Positions 35,801-43,576 of a DNA stretch of 50,297 nucleotides are shown one piece after another. A program made the translations under genes and the position numbers. Origin of the DNA: SVTX01 sp045658225 (GTDB lineage Bacteria; Bacillota; Clostridia; Oscillospirales; CAG-272). Position 1 is the stretch's first letter; each line of letters opens with the position of its first letter. The stretch lies in assembly GCA_045658225.1 (NCBI GenBank), contig JAZOUO010000005.1:1-50297 (forward strand). The letters are read 5' to 3'. The notes under the pieces are model-generated. The model saw only the letters and a program-made list of their open reading frames with translations, ran no database searches and had not been told where the DNA came from.

Positions 35801-36032
35801 TAGGGTTTACAGAGGTATCCTCGCTCAAGTCGAGTTCTTCCTCTTCGTTTAATTGATTGTCGCTCGCATTATTTTCAGAGAGTATCTTGGCAAGAAGGTC
35901 ACTAAGCTCTGTGTCCTCATAAGCAGCCTCTGATTCAAAAATATCATCCTCGCCATCAACACTATAGGTTTTCTGCAGCTGATTCAAAATTGCAGTCATA
36001 TCGTTGTTGCCAGAAGCTTTCTTTTTGCCCAT
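32829..36032 (-). CDS. Very large acidic-repeat membrane protein, P-type-ATPase-like pseudoenzyme
   Basis: A 1067-residue protein. Residues 1-~490 are acidic and disordered with 16-residue repeats (about 200-290). From about 508 a membrane region and cytoplasmic domain follow the order of P-type ATPases. The segment GTEAIAEYAQTNSVIFPDTSAF (about 775-795) sits where these pumps have the phosphorylation site vvfDKTGTLT, but D-K-T-G-T reads P-D-T-S-A. ILLGNEKFVYERR matches the N-domain vGN element. KLLAQHGIKTYVSTYEP matches the P-domain helix before TGD, which is STY here. The GDGxND loop is absent, and two C-terminal helices follow. Catalysis is therefore unlikely. The ATG at 36032 follows GGGAGGTG. 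Function is unknown; rlmB lies upstream and the radical SAM gene downstream. Confidence 0.7.
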   Translation of the reverse strand: MGKKKASGNNDMTAILNQLQKTYSVDGEDDIFESEAAYEDTELSDLLAKILSENNASDNQLNEEEELDLSEDTSVNPKRKQKKNKKSGGTDVSTDIQNIIMSEEYISVLRDCEADVESDNEGYEQPEPQDVEIKSTEDTQAEVEIDSSQKKIEKDIEIQPEQISIANHESDDTQQTFVEETDEEETGEIVNDQESDVEDDVDDLTFGDLDDTESDVDDNLTFGDLDDTESDVDDNLTFGDLDDEESDIDDNLTFGDLDDEESDIDDNLTFGDLDDEGSTDENVPFGGVDETPEDVIAADIANPIKDEIVCESVQVLPIEQYTEAQLSAQANIAEQKEIQPDTEKKFYYTVLEKMSLDDTTDDQDDNNAPQQEIKELEKVEDEIQDHVQPSEDIYIVLSKEAYTDDPLQWHLDKVQAKQADNLENDDSQETAKQSADIEDDDISLLLQLGYKDELKSEVGQERTESVVHSISNSYRPDKNKIPFGFCGKEFFDGSQIDKIKQKYDYDKRIIIVKIALFSCISLVLMLLGMLFKNYSTVNSVIMFSVMELLIMSLGCVVMHKEMLSGIKGVFKFSPTIFTLPILSLLVLTAFDIFNIIICIVSPNNITVSTTSLFGFTTSVFFMFALVVELINCVREQNTFNLISASEELYTAETLVSQRTDKSDANNLRSHEIRKQVKGNAVIVKKTIYISEYFKRCSESSYRIGNIMLVLGVVPLAAMILACIIIAAGCKVADVASTVIFAFYMCLSASFVLIMPVTLFAASQSLAKKKCAIIGTEAIAEYAQTNSVIFPDTSAFKMDKDIEVIPFSDIDINSSMKTANRLFAALGGTMSDIVGENSFNKDLSVSEAAINIAAVDDNGIELYMDNETHILLGNEKFVYERRRQLNFEACDFITSAVSAGRDVVYLAINGVVSLGYIMSFGVKTEFTDKVKLLAQHGIKTYVSTYEPHIRAKRYNDCKIGIYRPYDHESPTKPSSRYGGIVASCDAKNITYPLIMTSEILKSVRRSAKISIWFILAGIVISVAITLVGYLAPGAIGLLRYRDIFTVIIQLLSAIPLAVSAIKLSKKYK
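35209..35432 (-). repeat. In-frame 48-base tandem repeat encoding NLTFGDLDDxESDxDD
   Basis: Five copies of the LTFGDLDD core in a 16-residue register, with two copies almost identical at base level; a sixth decayed copy (VPFGGVDE) lies at about 35164-35190. The near-identity suggests recent expansion by slippage or unequal crossing over. It lies within the acidic N-terminal part of the P-type-ATPase-like protein. Confidence 0.9.
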
Positions 36033-36063
36033 TTTTTCACCTCCCATTATGTTTTAGTAAAAA

Positions 36064-36918
36064 TTACGCTTTGTTTTGTCTTGCCGCCTCGCAAAGAATT
36101 ACTGCCGCGGCAGTTGATACGTTAAAGGAATTTACATGTCCATACATAGGTATAGACGTAAGTCCATCACAGTTTTCAATTACAACAGGGGACACTCCAT
36201 TGCCCTCGCTGCCGAACACGAGCGCGCACGCGCCTTTAAAATTAGTTTCGTAATAAGGAGTTCCACCTGCCTCTGCAGCAAACACCCAAATACCCTTTTC
36301 CTTAAGCGAACGCACCGTGTTTGCGATATTGGCTACCTTTGCTATCGCAAGATGCTCGATAGCGCCCGTGCTTGACTTTGCAACAAGCGGGGTGAGTCCT
36401 ACCGCGCGTCTTTTTGAAATAATAAGACCGTGTGCTCCCGCGCCCTCCGCACATCTGATAAGCGCGCCGAGATTATAGGGATCGGTAATACCGTCGGCAA
36501 TTACGATAAACGGAGCCTCTCCGCGCTCCTCAGCGATAGCAAGTATATCCTCAACAGAGCAGTATTCTTTTTCGGATGCCATCGCGATAACGCCTTGATG
36601 GGGAACAAAACCACACATAGCATCAAGCTTGGCTTTGTCAGACTCCACAACAGGGATGCCTCGTTCAATAGCTTCCGCCACGATAACTACGATAGAACCC
36701 TCACGGTTGCCCTTTTGAACTAAAAGTTTGTCAATATCACGTCCAGAACGGAGAAGCTCTCTTACGGCGTTTCTGCCTATGATAAGACCCTCCTGTGTCT
36801 CGGACTGAGTATCGAGACTCTTCGTATATTTATTATCTGTTTTCTTTTTATAATCGTTGTGTGAAGCCTTGTTATCCGAACGGAATTTTTTGTTTCCGTT
36901 GTTTCTGTAGTCTGCCAT
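36064..36918 (-). CDS. rlmB: 23S rRNA 2'-O-methyltransferase, RlmB type
   Basis: A 284-residue SPOUT-fold (TrmH family) enzyme with the substrate-binding N-domain LIIGRNAVRELL and catalytic motifs ADGITDPYNLGALIRCAEG, LVFGSEGNGVSP and SIPMYGHVNSFNVSTA. These match RlmB, which methylates the 2'-OH of G2251 in 23S rRNA. An Asn/Lys-rich stretch of about 40 residues precedes the fold. An AAAGGATAGG site precedes the ATG. It is 31 bases upstream of the pseudo-ATPase gene and probably heads that operon. Confidence 0.9.
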   Translation of the reverse strand: MADYRNNGNKKFRSDNKASHNDYKKKTDNKYTKSLDTQSETQEGLIIGRNAVRELLRSGRDIDKLLVQKGNREGSIVVIVAEAIERGIPVVESDKAKLDAMCGFVPHQGVIAMASEKEYCSVEDILAIAEERGEAPFIVIADGITDPYNLGALIRCAEGAGAHGLIISKRRAVGLTPLVAKSSTGAIEHLAIAKVANIANTVRSLKEKGIWVFAAEAGGTPYYETNFKGACALVFGSEGNGVSPVVIENCDGLTSIPMYGHVNSFNVSTAAAVILCEAARQNKA

Positions 36919-37027
36919 TTTCCTATCCTTTCAAACATTAAGTATAAAAGTGCGCACTATTATATTTATTATATCATATAATAAAGTCTTTGTATAGAGC
37001 AAAAACAAAAATATTTCGCAAAAAAAC

Positions 37028-37057
37028 AAAAATCCGCAGAAAAAACTGCGGATTTTT
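37028..37057. terminator. Terminator of the DUF4956-VTC operon
   Basis: AAAAATCCGCAG and CTGCGGATTTTT pair around a six-base A-rich loop, with T tracts on both strands; on the - strand it lies 18 bases after the DUF4956 stop. Confidence 0.92.
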
Positions 37058-37075
37058 ATAATTATTCTTAAAGCA

Positions 37076-37765
37076 TCAATATTTGTCAACAGCTTTTCTA
37101 ACTACCGTGACATTAAGATTTGCGTTTCTTTCTCTTATCTCATCTATAAGCATCTTTTGCTTTGATATATCCTTGAGCTTTATTCTGTAGTGAAGTTCGG
37201 CGAGGGTGCCGTAATCAGTGGTCTTTATCTTTTCAAGATGAAAATATCTGCAATGCTTTTTCAGTACGGGGTCAAATGCTCCGTCAAAATCCAGATCCTC
37301 GGGAACTACTATTGTAAGCTTCATGACATTGCTGCCAAGAGAATCAAATTTTGTAAGGTTTGCGATAAGGAGGACAGCCAGGATTATTCCAACAGCAAGC
37401 GCGCCATATCCGATAAATCCCGTGCCGCACGCCATGCCTACAGCGAGCGAGAGGAAAAGATAAACAAGATCCTTAGGATCTTCAATGGTATTTCTATAAC
37501 GGATGAGAGCAAGGCCTCCACCTATAGAGATAGCTCTCGCAAGGTTGCTTCCTATACAAACGATAATTATTGACGCAATTGGGCCCATAAGCAATATCGA
37601 AATTATCATCGAAGAAGGGAATCCCGTTTTTCTGTGAGTAAATATGTACACCAGAGCGATCAGTAAGCAAAGCACCAAGGTGGAAACAATTGTCTTTAAT
37701 GCGATTCCAACCGTAATAGTTGAAATATCAACGTAATCTAACACTTTATTAAAAAACTCCTGCAT
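37076..37765 (-). CDS. DUF4956 membrane protein (polyphosphate-module partner)
   Basis: A 229-residue protein with four hydrophobic helices in the first ~135 residues, containing the family motif ISIGGGLALIRYRNTIEDPKDL (about 82-102), followed by a soluble C-terminal domain (TIVVPEDLDFDGAF and a LHYRIKLKD end). DUF4956 genes typically sit next to VTC-domain polyphosphate polymerase genes, as here. The protein may form the membrane channel or anchor for the polymerase; this is inference. It starts 6 bases after the VTC stop. Confidence 0.88.
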   Translation of the reverse strand: MQEFFNKVLDYVDISTITVGIALKTIVSTLVLCLLIALVYIFTHRKTGFPSSMIISILLMGPIASIIIVCIGSNLARAISIGGGLALIRYRNTIEDPKDLVYLFLSLAVGMACGTGFIGYGALAVGIILAVLLIANLTKFDSLGSNVMKLTIVVPEDLDFDGAFDPVLKKHCRYFHLEKIKTTDYGTLAELHYRIKLKDISKQKMLIDEIRERNANLNVTVVRKAVDKY

Positions 37766-37771
37766 CTATTA

Positions 37772-38500
37772 TTAAACCTCCGAAAAATTCTGTTTTCTTT
37801 GTGTGCGCTTAAATTCCGTTCCGTATTTTGAATACGGCAAAAACGAGAGTGAATATTTGCTCATTATACGAGCAAACCACAAGGGAACTGCTCCCTCAAA
37901 TTTTGCCTCAAGCAGAGTTTTGCCCTCTGGCAAAAGCTGCTCTCCATAGCTACCGAGTGAGAGATCAAGGTCATATCTGCGCGTAATAATCTCTCTGTCA
38001 AGTGTAAGCCTGAATTTCTTATTTTCTTTGCCAAAGTATGCGTTTCGCATATAACTTATGTAAACCTTGGGACATACATTATAAGTCGCGCGGTAATAGT
38101 CCACCTCGCGCAAAACCTGCTCGTCGATATATTTAATGTCTTTTGGGTGCTCCCCCGTCTTGAGATATTCACTTAACTGATAGAGGGGAAGCTTTGCTCG
38201 GCGTTTAGTTCCAACGCCCTTAAGCTTTCTTTTTATCTCAATATATACCGTCGTGTCCTTGTTGGGCACTCCGTAACTTCTTATCCTGAGCTTTTCCTTA
38301 AATTGCGGTTTGGAGACAGAATGCCTTATAACGTTGTCACCGTCGTCATCAAAATAAATATTGCTTATCATGTACGGCTCGCCACCCACATTATGCTCGT
38401 CGGGTGTCATATATTCTAAAATATCATTGACAAAATCATCAACTATTACATTGTCAATGAGCATTTTTTTCTCACGTCTTTCAAACGTATGCTTTGCCAT
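37772..38500 (-). CDS. VTC-domain polyphosphate polymerase family protein
   Basis: A 242-residue tunnel-fold protein of the VTC/CYTH superfamily. Typical charged strands are HTFERREKKMLI at the start, SNIYFDDD, KEKLRIRSYG, VYIEIKRKLKG, RRAKLPL, LTLDREIITRRYD and LLEAKFEGAVPLW. The Lys/Arg and Glu residues on alternating strands would bind triphosphate chains and metal. Homologues polymerise polyphosphate from ATP. The ATG at 38500 follows AAAGGTGG; an in-frame GTG at 38509 lies within that site. Confidence 0.88.
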   Translation of the reverse strand: MAKHTFERREKKMLIDNVIVDDFVNDILEYMTPDEHNVGGEPYMISNIYFDDDGDNVIRHSVSKPQFKEKLRIRSYGVPNKDTTVYIEIKRKLKGVGTKRRAKLPLYQLSEYLKTGEHPKDIKYIDEQVLREVDYYRATYNVCPKVYISYMRNAYFGKENKKFRLTLDREIITRRYDLDLSLGSYGEQLLPEGKTLLEAKFEGAVPLWFARIMSKYSLSFLPYSKYGTEFKRTQRKQNFSEV

Positions 38501-38509
38501 ATATGCCAC

Positions 38510-38826
38510 CTTTCCGTATTATTCGATTTATTATACAGTCTGAAAATGAAAGTAATTTGTATTTTTTTAGTAAATACTGTGAATTTTGCGAAATCTTGAT
38601 GAATATTCCTATAATCTCGTTAAGTCTCACGTGTGCCGCAAAAACATTTGCACTTGCACCGTAAATAATTATAGCTCATATTGCCGAAAAAATCAATAGA
38701 TTGCTCTCACTTTCTTACAAAATAAAGGTGTAAAACAAAAAAATTACACATAATCTTTTTTTTAACTCAAATTTTATTGTGAGATTTTACGCAAAATAAT
38801 CTCAGGAAGCTCTTTGGAGGTGAAAA
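38510..38826. other. AT-rich intergenic region between divergent VTC and deacetylase operons
   Basis: Seen here: a - strand TATAAT (38535-38530) suited to the VTC operon but with a poor -35; on the + strand, TTGCGA at 38586-38591, an 18-base spacer and TATAAT at 38610-38615, which would give a leader of about 200 bases before the deacetylase. Short imperfect hairpin GAGATTTTACGC/AAAATAATCTC lies at about 38779-38802, just before the ribosome site. No open frame, RNA gene or riboswitch signature is recognised. Confidence 0.4.
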
Positions 38827-39630
38827 ATGAAAAATTCAAAAAAACTGCTTTTGGCAATTACCTCGTTTTGTATTATGTGTGTTTTTGTATTTCCTTTGGT
38901 CGCGTCCGCAGCATCATTTTCATGGTACTGCAAGCGCACAAAGGATCATACTCAACCACCCATTGGCGGAGATATTGCGTTTGTGAGTCAGTACGGCGGT
39001 TATAGTATCGACAAAAATCACGGCGACGGTGATCAGGACAAGGTGGTATATCTTACGTTTGACGCGGGATACGAAAACGGAAACGTCGAAAAGATACTCG
39101 ACGCCCTGAGAAAAGAAAACGTCACAGGCGCATTTTTCGTGCTTGGAAACCTTATTGAAAAAAATACTGCTCTTATAAATAGAATGTTCGACGAGGGACA
39201 TCTGGTATGCAATCACACCTATACACATGAATGTATGGTGGGAAAAACGCAAAGTGAGTTTGTCGCAGAGCTTGAAAGACTTGAAACTGCTTGTATTGAA
39301 AGAACAGGGAAGCAGCTTTCAAAGTATTACCGTCCTCCCGAGGGTATGTTTGACGAGAATAGCTTAAAATACGCACAAGAGATGGGCTATAAAACTATTT
39401 TCTGGAGCTTTGCTTATGCCGATTGGGACAATAACAAGCAAATGAGTCCTGCCGCCGCAAAAAAGAAAATACTCGACAACATTCACAACGGCGCAGTACT
39501 TTTGTTGCACCCCACGTCTGCCACAAACGCGGCTATTATGCAGGATGTTATAATTGAATTAAAGGCGCAGGGCTACAGATTCGGAAGCCTTGATGAATTG
39601 TGCGCGGAATCGGGTGATAGTTCACAATGA
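38827..39630 (+). CDS. Polysaccharide deacetylase, PdaA-like
   Basis: A 267-residue exported enzyme with a signal peptide (about 1-30, ending VASAAS). The catalytic core has YLTFDAGYENGN (in place of TFDDG), CNHTYTHECM for the zinc His pair, YYRPPEGMFD, WSFAYADWD and the LLLHPT end motif. The TFDxGYENG variation matches PdaA, which makes muramic-delta-lactam of the spore cortex. A TTTGGAGGTGAAAA site gives the ATG. It overlaps the second deacetylase gene by four bases (ATGA). Confidence 0.9.
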   Translation: MKNSKKLLLAITSFCIMCVFVFPLVASAASFSWYCKRTKDHTQPPIGGDIAFVSQYGGYSIDKNHGDGDQDKVVYLTFDAGYENGNVEKILDALRKENVTGAFFVLGNLIEKNTALINRMFDEGHLVCNHTYTHECMVGKTQSEFVAELERLETACIERTGKQLSKYYRPPEGMFDENSLKYAQEMGYKTIFWSFAYADWDNNKQMSPAAAKKKILDNIHNGAVLLLHPTSATNAAIMQDVIIELKAQGYRFGSLDELCAESGDSSQ

Positions 39631-40316
39631 AAAAAACAAAAAACATTTCTTTGTTTTTATCAATGATCGTGATATTGCTTTATGCGGGGGGTATTTACTG
39701 CCAGGCATCAAGGCAGGTTTATTTCAACAACAAGAACAGTCAGATGAAAATAGCTCTCACCTTTGATGATGGACCTCATCCGCGATATACTCCGCAAATA
39801 CTCGATATTCTGGACAAATACGGGATAAAAGCCACATTTTTTGTTATAGGGCAAAACGCAAAGGACTATCCGAGCGCATTGATAGAAACTGAGAAGCGGG
39901 GGCACGAAATAGCCAATCACACGTATTCTCATATAACGCTCTCAACCTCCAATCTCTATATGCTTGAAGGTGAAATAGAGCGTTGCGAGGCAGAAATATT
40001 CAACGTCACGGAATACAAAACAAAGCTATTCCGTCCGCCCGAGGGAATGATTTGCTCCGAGATGACGAATATGGCGGACAACATGGATTACACGGTCATA
40101 TTATGGAATCTCGACACTCGTGATTGGGCGCACACTCCCCCCGATCAGATTGCTCAGAACGTAATAAGTAATATAAAAGCAGGCGATGTGATACTGATGC
40201 ACGACTTTATAGGCAGAAACAGTCCCACGCCCAAGGCACTGGAGCTTTTTATACCCGTATTGCTTGAAAAGGGATATAATTTTGTGACCGTCAGTGAGCT
40301 TATAGGAACAAAATAA
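39627..40316 (+). CDS. Polysaccharide deacetylase, NodB domain
   Basis: A 229-residue NodB-fold deacetylase. An N-terminal hydrophobic stretch serves as signal or anchor. Motifs are ALTFDDGPHPRYTP (Asp-Asp catalytic pair), ANHTYSHITL (zinc His pair), LFRPPEGMI, WNLDTRDW and DVILMHDF. The active site is complete, unlike the variant first motif in the preceding gene. It is coupled to that gene and ends at a perfect terminator. Confidence 0.92.
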   Translation: MKKTKNISLFLSMIVILLYAGGIYCQASRQVYFNNKNSQMKIALTFDDGPHPRYTPQILDILDKYGIKATFFVIGQNAKDYPSALIETEKRGHEIANHTYSHITLSTSNLYMLEGEIERCEAEIFNVTEYKTKLFRPPEGMICSEMTNMADNMDYTVILWNLDTRDWAHTPPDQIAQNVISNIKAGDVILMHDFIGRNSPTPKALELFIPVLLEKGYNFVTVSELIGTK

Positions 40317-40350
40317 GGTCTTGCCACAATCGTGGCAAGACCTTATTTTT
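40311..40350. terminator. Bidirectional terminator between deacetylases and the YesL-like gene
   Basis: AAATAAGGTCTTGCCAC pairs with GTGGCAAGACCTTATTT around a short loop, with T tracts on both sides; the stem starts within the deacetylase stop codon region. Confidence 0.95.
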
Positions 40351-40356
40351 ATAAAA

Positions 40357-41346
40357 TCAGTTTTCTGCTACCTCTACAGGTGTATCTGTATCTTCAACAG
40401 ATTCATCAGCCTTGGGTGGAGCAGGGTCTATCATATATTTCTGGATAACGGGATACGCCGCATATGTATAAATAAAGGAGCAGGTCCCAAGATAATATAT
40501 CAAAGGCAGCACTATTACAACACCAAACCTAGGGAACAGGAGGAGTATAGGGACTACAGCAACTGCAGTCATTATCAAGAGTCCGATGCAAGCCATAATG
40601 TTTCTCTTAATACCCAATATTGTAAATATAAACGCATTCTTTATTGCCTTGAAGGTCTTTATATTGAATGTGACTATCATAAGATAGATATAGAATCTCA
40701 TAATCAGATATATGATAATCAAGGCGAAGGTCATTACGTACATAAAGTTCGTAAATCCGCCCACAGGGGCATTGTTGAAATACAAAAGGTCCACCGCAAG
40801 TACTATCATACAGATACAGTCAATAATACCAACTATGAATCCTTGCTTGAAATTCTTTTTGATCCCATAGAAAAAATCAGAGAAGATGAACACACTGTCG
40901 CCACGCACAAGTCCGCGAGTGACGTATATAGTTCCCACCTTTTGCCAACCGTACGTAAGCACGTAGATGATAGCAATAATTGCAAGCACCCAATACATAT
41001 TCGTGCCGTGTTCCTGTATTCCGAACTGGTAGGAGAATATACCGAGATTTGCGGAAGTGACAGCAGAGGAGGATGCAAAATTCATTCCGAACAGCACAGG
41101 ATATTCTGAATATACATGCGTAGCAGTTCTGGGAATTGCAAAGAAATACAGTAAAACTATTGCGGCGAGAGGCAATATCTGAAACATAGTAAGCATATTC
41201 AAAGATAATATCTTTGAGAATTTTCTGCCAAACTGCTTGAAGAAAAACTTCAGTCCCGGTGTTCTGTCCTCGCCGGGCTCTACACCCTTGCCATCACGGT
41301 TCATATCAAACAGTTTGAATTTTTTGAATCTACTTTTCTTTTCCAC
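40357..41346 (-). CDS. YesL / DUF624-like membrane protein
   Basis: A 329-residue polytopic protein with about six hydrophobic helices. RGLVRGDSVFIFSDFFYGIKKNFKQ (about 145-169) resembles the conserved cytosolic loop of DUF624/YesL proteins (RgE..f...FF..fK.NFKQ). YesL-like proteins often accompany carbohydrate uptake genes, but none are here. A charged N-terminus of about 30 residues and an Asp/Glu-Pro tail flank the membrane part. The start is GTG with an AAAGGAA site. It follows proC by 24 bases. Confidence 0.68.
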   Translation of the reverse strand: MEKKSRFKKFKLFDMNRDGKGVEPGEDRTPGLKFFFKQFGRKFSKILSLNMLTMFQILPLAAIVLLYFFAIPRTATHVYSEYPVLFGMNFASSSAVTSANLGIFSYQFGIQEHGTNMYWVLAIIAIIYVLTYGWQKVGTIYVTRGLVRGDSVFIFSDFFYGIKKNFKQGFIVGIIDCICMIVLAVDLLYFNNAPVGGFTNFMYVMTFALIIIYLIMRFYIYLMIVTFNIKTFKAIKNAFIFTILGIKRNIMACIGLLIMTAVAVVPILLLFPRFGVVIVLPLIYYLGTCSFIYTYAAYPVIQKYMIDPAPPKADESVEDTDTPVEVAEN

Positions 41347-41370
41347 TTTTATAAATTCCTTTTTTTAAAA

Positions 41371-42216
41371 TCATTTATTGCCAAGCTCGTCGGCTCTTTT
41401 GGTGCATTTTTTCATAGCGCTGACAATACCTTCCTCAAATTCGCATCGTCCAAGCTCAAGCAGTGCCTGCTCGGTAGTACCGCCTTTAGATGCAACTCGC
41501 TTTATCTGCTCGTCAGGTGTCATATCTGACGTTTTCATAAGCTCCGCAGAGCCTATTATCATATCGCAAATACTATTCAATATAAGTCTTTCGTCAATTC
41601 CATCGGGATTATCGGGTGACTTTACAAGTCCTTGCGCCACCGCACCTTCATATATCGCCTTAATAAATGCGAAAACGTACGCAGGGGAGGATGATGTGAC
41701 CCCAATAATTCTATTCATTTGTGCTTCGTCTACGGCAAGCACGCTGCCCGAGGATGCAAATATATTGCATACGAACTTAAAATCATCGTCCGACACGTTT
41801 GGAGTGGCACAAACTGCACTCACGCCTTTGCCTACGAAAATTGGAGTGTTGGGCAACACGCGAATAACCGCAGCGCCGCATGTTGCGTCGGACACAGCTT
41901 GCATAGATATTCCCGCGGCTATCGTCACAAAAAGCTTGTTCTCAATGCCCAAAACGCCGCTAAAGCAGGGAAGCACCTCACAAAAGTTCTGAGGCTTTAC
42001 GCAAAGAAAGACACAATCCGCCAATTCTGCCGCCTCTGATTCTGACGAAGCAACACTTGCTCCGAGCTTTTGATATTCAACTGTTTTTTCGGGAGATTTG
42101 TCATAAAGAATAATATCCGACATAAGAAGCGGCGAGGGATTGTTTTGTGATGTGATACCCGCAATTATAGCGCTCGCCATATTACCAACTCCTATAAAAG
42201 ATATCTTTTTTCTCAT
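41371..42216 (-). CDS. proC: Pyrroline-5-carboxylate reductase
   Basis: A 281-residue enzyme reducing pyrroline-5-carboxylate to proline with NAD(P)H. The Rossmann start KISFIGVGNMASAIIAG, LCVKPQNF, VIRVLPNTP and SSPAYVFAFIKAIYEGAVAQGL are typical. A short Ser/Cys-rich C-terminus completes the dimer helix. AAAGGTCGTG precedes the ATG. It is between the TrmH-family and YesL-like genes on the - strand. Confidence 0.93.
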   Translation of the reverse strand: MRKKISFIGVGNMASAIIAGITSQNNPSPLLMSDIILYDKSPEKTVEYQKLGASVASSESEAAELADCVFLCVKPQNFCEVLPCFSGVLGIENKLFVTIAAGISMQAVSDATCGAAVIRVLPNTPIFVGKGVSAVCATPNVSDDDFKFVCNIFASSGSVLAVDEAQMNRIIGVTSSSPAYVFAFIKAIYEGAVAQGLVKSPDNPDGIDERLILNSICDMIIGSAELMKTSDMTPDEQIKRVASKGGTTEQALLELGRCEFEEGIVSAMKKCTKRADELGNK

Positions 42217-42308
42217 AATTCACGACCTTTCCGCGCAAGCATATCGTCCGAACAGACCAAATACAATATGCAACTAAATAATGAATGTATATTATTAAAT
42301 CTCAACAA

Positions 42309-43115
42309 TTATACAAAATCATACGTTTTTTGTCTTTGCTTGGCCGCCTCGAAAGCAATTACAGCAACCGCCGAGGCAGTGGGTAGCGACCCCTTAAACT
42401 CGCGACCGTAATCAATTCTTACAGTCACATCACACATATCAAGAAGCTTTCTTGATATGCCGCGTTTTTCACCGCCAACTATCAAAAGAGTAGGTTTGGT
42501 AAAATCCGCGTCATATACGGACACAGAGTCTCGAATACCCGCACAGACTATTGAAAACCCCTTGTTCTTAAAGAAGTTTACAGCTTCTACGGGGTCTGAA
42601 ACATATATATCCGCAAGCTCCGAGCTACCCGCAGACGAGCGTGCTACGGTGCTTGAAAGCTCCAGCCAATTTCGTGGAGGAAGCACTATGCCGTCAGCGC
42701 CCGACGCATAAATTGAACGCACGGAATATCCAAAGTTATATGGGTCCTCGATACCTTCAAGAAGCACGAAAAAATAGGGCTTATCCGGGATTACATCAAG
42801 CTGAGCGAGTGAATTTAAGGTTCTTTTAGTACATAAAGCAACAAATCCACCATGAGTAGTACCGGATACAAGATTATCCAGTTCAGAGCTATCCGTAGCC
42901 ACAATCTCAAAGGAGAGTCTTTCGGACATTATTTTTAAGAATGATAGCTCACGGGACTTTTTGTCAGACTTGTCCTTATCGTACAGCACACGTATAACAG
43001 TACGGTTATTAGCGCCCGAATTTATTGAGTTGATAACGGCAGATATTGAAGTCATACCTTCAAAAATATCAAGATCATGTGCCGACACGTTGTTAAGAGT
43101 ATTTTGTGAAAACAT
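42309..43115 (-). CDS. TrmH-family (SPOUT) RNA 2'-O-methyltransferase
   Basis: A 268-residue SPOUT enzyme with motifs LLEGIEDPYNFGYSVRS, LIVGGEKRGIS and DYGREFKGSLPTASAVAV. The final motif is GSLPTA rather than SLNVS, which sets it in a subgroup different from the RlmB enzyme elsewhere in this window. N-terminal ~110 residues form the substrate domain. It probably methylates tRNA or rRNA; target unknown. A GGGAG site precedes the ATG; proC lies 92 bases downstream. Confidence 0.85.
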   Translation of the reverse strand: MFSQNTLNNVSAHDLDIFEGMTSISAVINSINSGANNRTVIRVLYDKDKSDKKSRELSFLKIMSERLSFEIVATDSSELDNLVSGTTHGGFVALCTKRTLNSLAQLDVIPDKPYFFVLLEGIEDPYNFGYSVRSIYASGADGIVLPPRNWLELSSTVARSSAGSSELADIYVSDPVEAVNFFKNKGFSIVCAGIRDSVSVYDADFTKPTLLIVGGEKRGISRKLLDMCDVTVRIDYGREFKGSLPTASAVAVIAFEAAKQRQKTYDFV

Positions 43116-43197
43116 TGAAAACTCCCAAATTTATATAATATATGCAAGCAAAACATCATATACTTGAATGAAAAAACATTTATACAGAGGTTATCAC

Positions 43198-43488
43198 ATG
43201 ATGTATTTATCGTCTTGCAAGGAAAGATGTGTAATGCTTGCGTTGTATTTGGTGGAAAACAATGCCACGGTCAGAAGCGTGGCAACGCATTTTGGAATAA
43301 GTAAAAGCACGGTACATAAGGATATAACTCAAAATCTTAAAAGTATAAACCCATCTTTGTATTATGAAGCAAAACAGGTACTTGAAAAAAACAAAGAAGA
43401 ACGTCACATACGCGGAGGCGAAGCAACCAAGAAAAAATATTTGTGCGAGGAAAAAAATAACGCGGTGCAAAAAAGCTGCTTTGGATAA
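43198..43488 (+). CDS. spoIIID: Sporulation transcription factor SpoIIID
   Basis: A 96-residue helix-turn-helix regulator of the mother cell line, acting after sigma-E. VRSVATHFGISKSTVHKDIT is the DNA-recognition helix pair and INPSLYYEAKQVLEKNK with HIRGGEATKKKY matches the family C-terminus. I start at ATG 43198 (a neighbouring ATG at 43201 is possible) because AGAGG lies about 7 bases upstream; the in-frame ATG at 43168 has no ribosome site. A CATATACT at 43157-43164 could be part of a sigma-E-type -10, which would fit its known control, but the -35 is unclear. Confidence 0.93.
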   Translation: MMYLSSCKERCVMLALYLVENNATVRSVATHFGISKSTVHKDITQNLKSINPSLYYEAKQVLEKNKEERHIRGGEATKKKYLCEEKNNAVQKSCFG

Positions 43489-43507
43489 CCAAAAATGCAA
43501 TTTTAAT

Positions 43508-43576
43508 AAAAAGCCTCCAAAAGTCTCTAAAAGATGGCAACAAGCGCACCTACAGGACTTGGGGGGCTTTTTTATC
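43508..43576 (+). terminator. Branched hairpin terminator after spoIIID
   Basis: AAAAAGCCTCC pairs with GGGGGCTTTTTT; an inner AAGTC/GACTT pair extends the stem, leaving a large loop of about 30 bases. It ends in a T run. Confidence 0.7.
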
